From Chondrosia reniformis (lineage: Eukaryota > Porifera > Demospongiae > Chondrillida > Chondrillidae): DNA of 64,000 bases. The stretch spans positions 1,178,001 to 1,242,000 of the forward strand of contig OX359201.1 in assembly GCA_947172415.1 (NCBI GenBank), written 5' to 3'. The stretch's first letter is position 1; the number at the start of each line of letters is the position of its first letter. Made by a program: the position numbers and the translations under genes. The notes beneath the pieces are model-generated. The model had not been told where the DNA came from and searched no databases. It worked only from the letters and a program-made list of their open reading frames with translations. Below are positions 62,235 through 64,000 of the stretch, one piece after another.

Positions 62235-64000
62235 TTACGTAGCTGATTGGTCCAGTTTGGGTGTGGGTTTAGCAGGAGGTCGCACTATCTTCTCTGGTCT
62301 TATAAACAGTCCACACTTCTCCTTACACTTAAAGTACTTGACACCTTGTATCTCACCATTGTTTTTGCCTAGGTAAGGAAGGTTGGGTCATGAAACAGAC
62401 CTGTTACAGATAACATTACACTTACCAATGGGTCGGTTAAGGGCCAAGCCCACCCAAATTCCAGGCTGAAATTTGGTCTCTCCAACAAACTTCACAGTAC
62501 CAATAGTAAATCTGTTTGTAGTTTCAGCCATTACCTTTTCACCAACTTCAATAATTGTTACTTCTTGGACAGGTTCCTTCTCAATCTGGTCTCTTTCAAC
62601 TGGAGTAATAGTAATGGTTGGACTTGATAATTGTTCTCGATCACTTTTAGATAATTTGTGATTCTGTCCTATCTCAGCTTCACTAAGAGTGTTTCCAGAA
62701 GGGTTCCGCTCACTAGTATTACTAAGTTCTGAAACCTCATGCAAATTTTCTGTACTTCTGTCTTTTGTAGATGTGTCTTCTTCATCCTCAGTCAGTGGAC
62801 TTGTGTGTAAAGTAGTCAAGTTACCAGACCCAGTTCTGCTCAGTGTGGTAGGCTGCAGTAGTAGAGGAACACATGATATGCACACATCAAATGTCAAACA
62901 ACAAACTGACTGTGTTCATAGGAGAGTTTCCACCAGCAAAGTGATACTTCTTGTGAAATATCTTTTCAAATTGCAATTGAATAAGTTTTTGCTTCAATGC
63001 TACCTCCTACAAACACATGTACAGTTTACTTATATACGTACATACAGCAAACACAGTAAAGTTAGGTTACCTGTTTCAGTCTGTCAAGTTGTAAGATGGA
63101 TAAGATGGATTCCATTGCTTTAGAATACTTGTCCACAATGTCCTCGTCCTCCCCAATCTCCATGTACAAGTGCTCTGCCCCTTTGATCTTTGGCCGGTCC
63201 ATACCTTCCGACTACGAAAGATATCACTAGGTGGGTATGTCACTAGGTGGGTATGTCACTAGGTGGGTATGTCACTAGGTGGGTATGTCACTAGGTGGGT
63301 ATGTCACTAGGTGGGTATGTCAGTAGGTGGGTATGTCAGTAGGTGGGTATGTCACTAGGTGGGTATGTCACTAGGTGGGTATGTCACTAGGTGGGTGTGG
63401 TCAATAAGTACAAAATAGGGCTAACTTTTGGTATTCCAGTCACAACTTCATACATCACACCACTTCTTGTCCGTATGTCCTGTGTTAGGAGAAGCAATAG
63501 TGTGACAAAGAGTCAACAGTGATCGAGTGCAATATATGCTAACCTTTGATGAAAACTTTCGCATTAGACTAGTAAATCCAGCAGGCTTCCAAAGACTTCT
63601 GAGACAAATCCTTTTTCTGAGATACAATACTATTCCCGGTGGATGCTTCAGTTTGATCCCTACCTACAGTACATACATATGTACGTATATGCCACCAGTG
63701 GAGCTATGAGAGGGTTGTAGGATAAGGTGTACGTACCTTTAGGATGATGTACACTCTCTCGCCATTTCCTGTAATGGTAGTGAGACTAGTATTGTCATGT
63801 GCAAATGAATCCCATGAAGCAACAGCCAATGGATACTACAGGCATTACAGAAAGAGATCACCTCATTACACATTTCACTGCTTCACATAAATGACTAATC
63901 TCCACCTGCTGACATTCCTGCTTCAAGATCTTCAGCTCAATCATCTCCTCCTCCTTCTCCCCCAAAAGTACACCAGTAGACACAGCACCCACTGGGTCAT
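62235..64000 (-). CDS. KIF13B: KIF13-type kinesin-3, C-terminal exons (partial)
   Basis: Eight exons seen: 62235-62368, 62426-62852, 62911-63006, 63071-63211, 63426-63479, 63544-63663, 63737-63835 and 63906 to beyond 64,000. They join in frame. The oldest visible part has WDSFAHDN ... ERVYIILK, then LRKRIC and MYEVVTGIPK, matching the KIF13A/B tail. A low-complexity acidic/serine stretch follows, then a C-terminal CAP-Gly domain (GTVKFVGETKFQPGIWVGLA ... RPIGKNNGEIQG, YFKC, GLFIRPEKIV). The terminal CAP-Gly points to KIF13B, which moves cargo to microtubule plus ends and binds microtubules or polarity proteins. The motor and FHA domains would lie beyond the right edge. Confidence 0.88.
63225..63400. 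repeat. Minisatellite, 11 x 16 bp
   Basis: Units of CACTAGGTGGGTATGT with two CAGTAGG variants, inside the KIF13 intron between exons 63071-63211 and 63426-63479. It occupies almost the entire 214-bp intron. Confidence 0.9.

Noticed and set aside
1-64000. Bacterial or organelle features (operons, CRISPR, rRNA, replication origin)
   Set aside because: Spliced animal genes throughout. No regularly spaced direct repeats with unique spacers; the repeat arrays present are minisatellites.

Overview
The window looks like nuclear DNA of a demosponge, closest in style to Amphimedon queenslandica. This is an inference from AT-rich spacers full of TATATACGTACGTA-type runs, short GT-AG introns, compact gene spacing, and animal genes (CatSper3, PEX2, RNF25, a KIF13-type kinesin, neuropathy target esterase) beside a lineage-expanded collagen family. 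No rRNA gene, confident tRNA gene or CRISPR array was seen.

Left part (1-37.8 kb): a tandem array, all on the minus strand, of secreted collectin/ficolin-shaped proteins, called CL1-CL9 here. Each complete gene has three exons: signal peptide, short N-terminus and 14 Gly-X-Y triplets; a 72-nt exon with 8 triplets; and one long exon with 11 triplets, a neck helix and a cysteine-rich globular head. Seven copies look intact (CL1, CL2, CL4, CL5, CL7, CL8, CL9; 444-450 aa). Two are damaged (CL3, CL6), and about eight exon remnants lie between them. Head scaffolds are nearly constant, but three short loops differ from copy to copy. Signal-peptide types and head types are reassorted between copies, CL7 and CL8 share a conversion-like tract, and about 3.4 kb at 12.1-15.5 kb recurs almost unchanged at 32.0-35.5 kb. 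This is the best candidate for an undescribed system: a locus diversifying secreted recognition-type collagens.

Middle part (38.2-48.8 kb): the 3' two-thirds of a PNPLA6/7 (neuropathy target esterase) gene on the plus strand, 18 exons, with a single-exon GPCR gene inside one intron. Its 5' exons are not visible where they should be.

Right part (49-64 kb): a fibrinogen-related gene carrying two in-frame stop codons; a 2.7-kb segment bounded by inverted repeats that holds an intron-containing gene of unknown function; a complete seven-exon CatSper3 (minus); RNF25 (minus) divergent from PEX2 (plus) across 57 bp; and the C-terminal exons of a KIF13-type kinesin (minus) running off the window. 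Several MITE-like elements, minisatellites and palindromes are interspersed.

All exon borders were read by eye from splice signals, phase and family knowledge. No alignment or database search was run.
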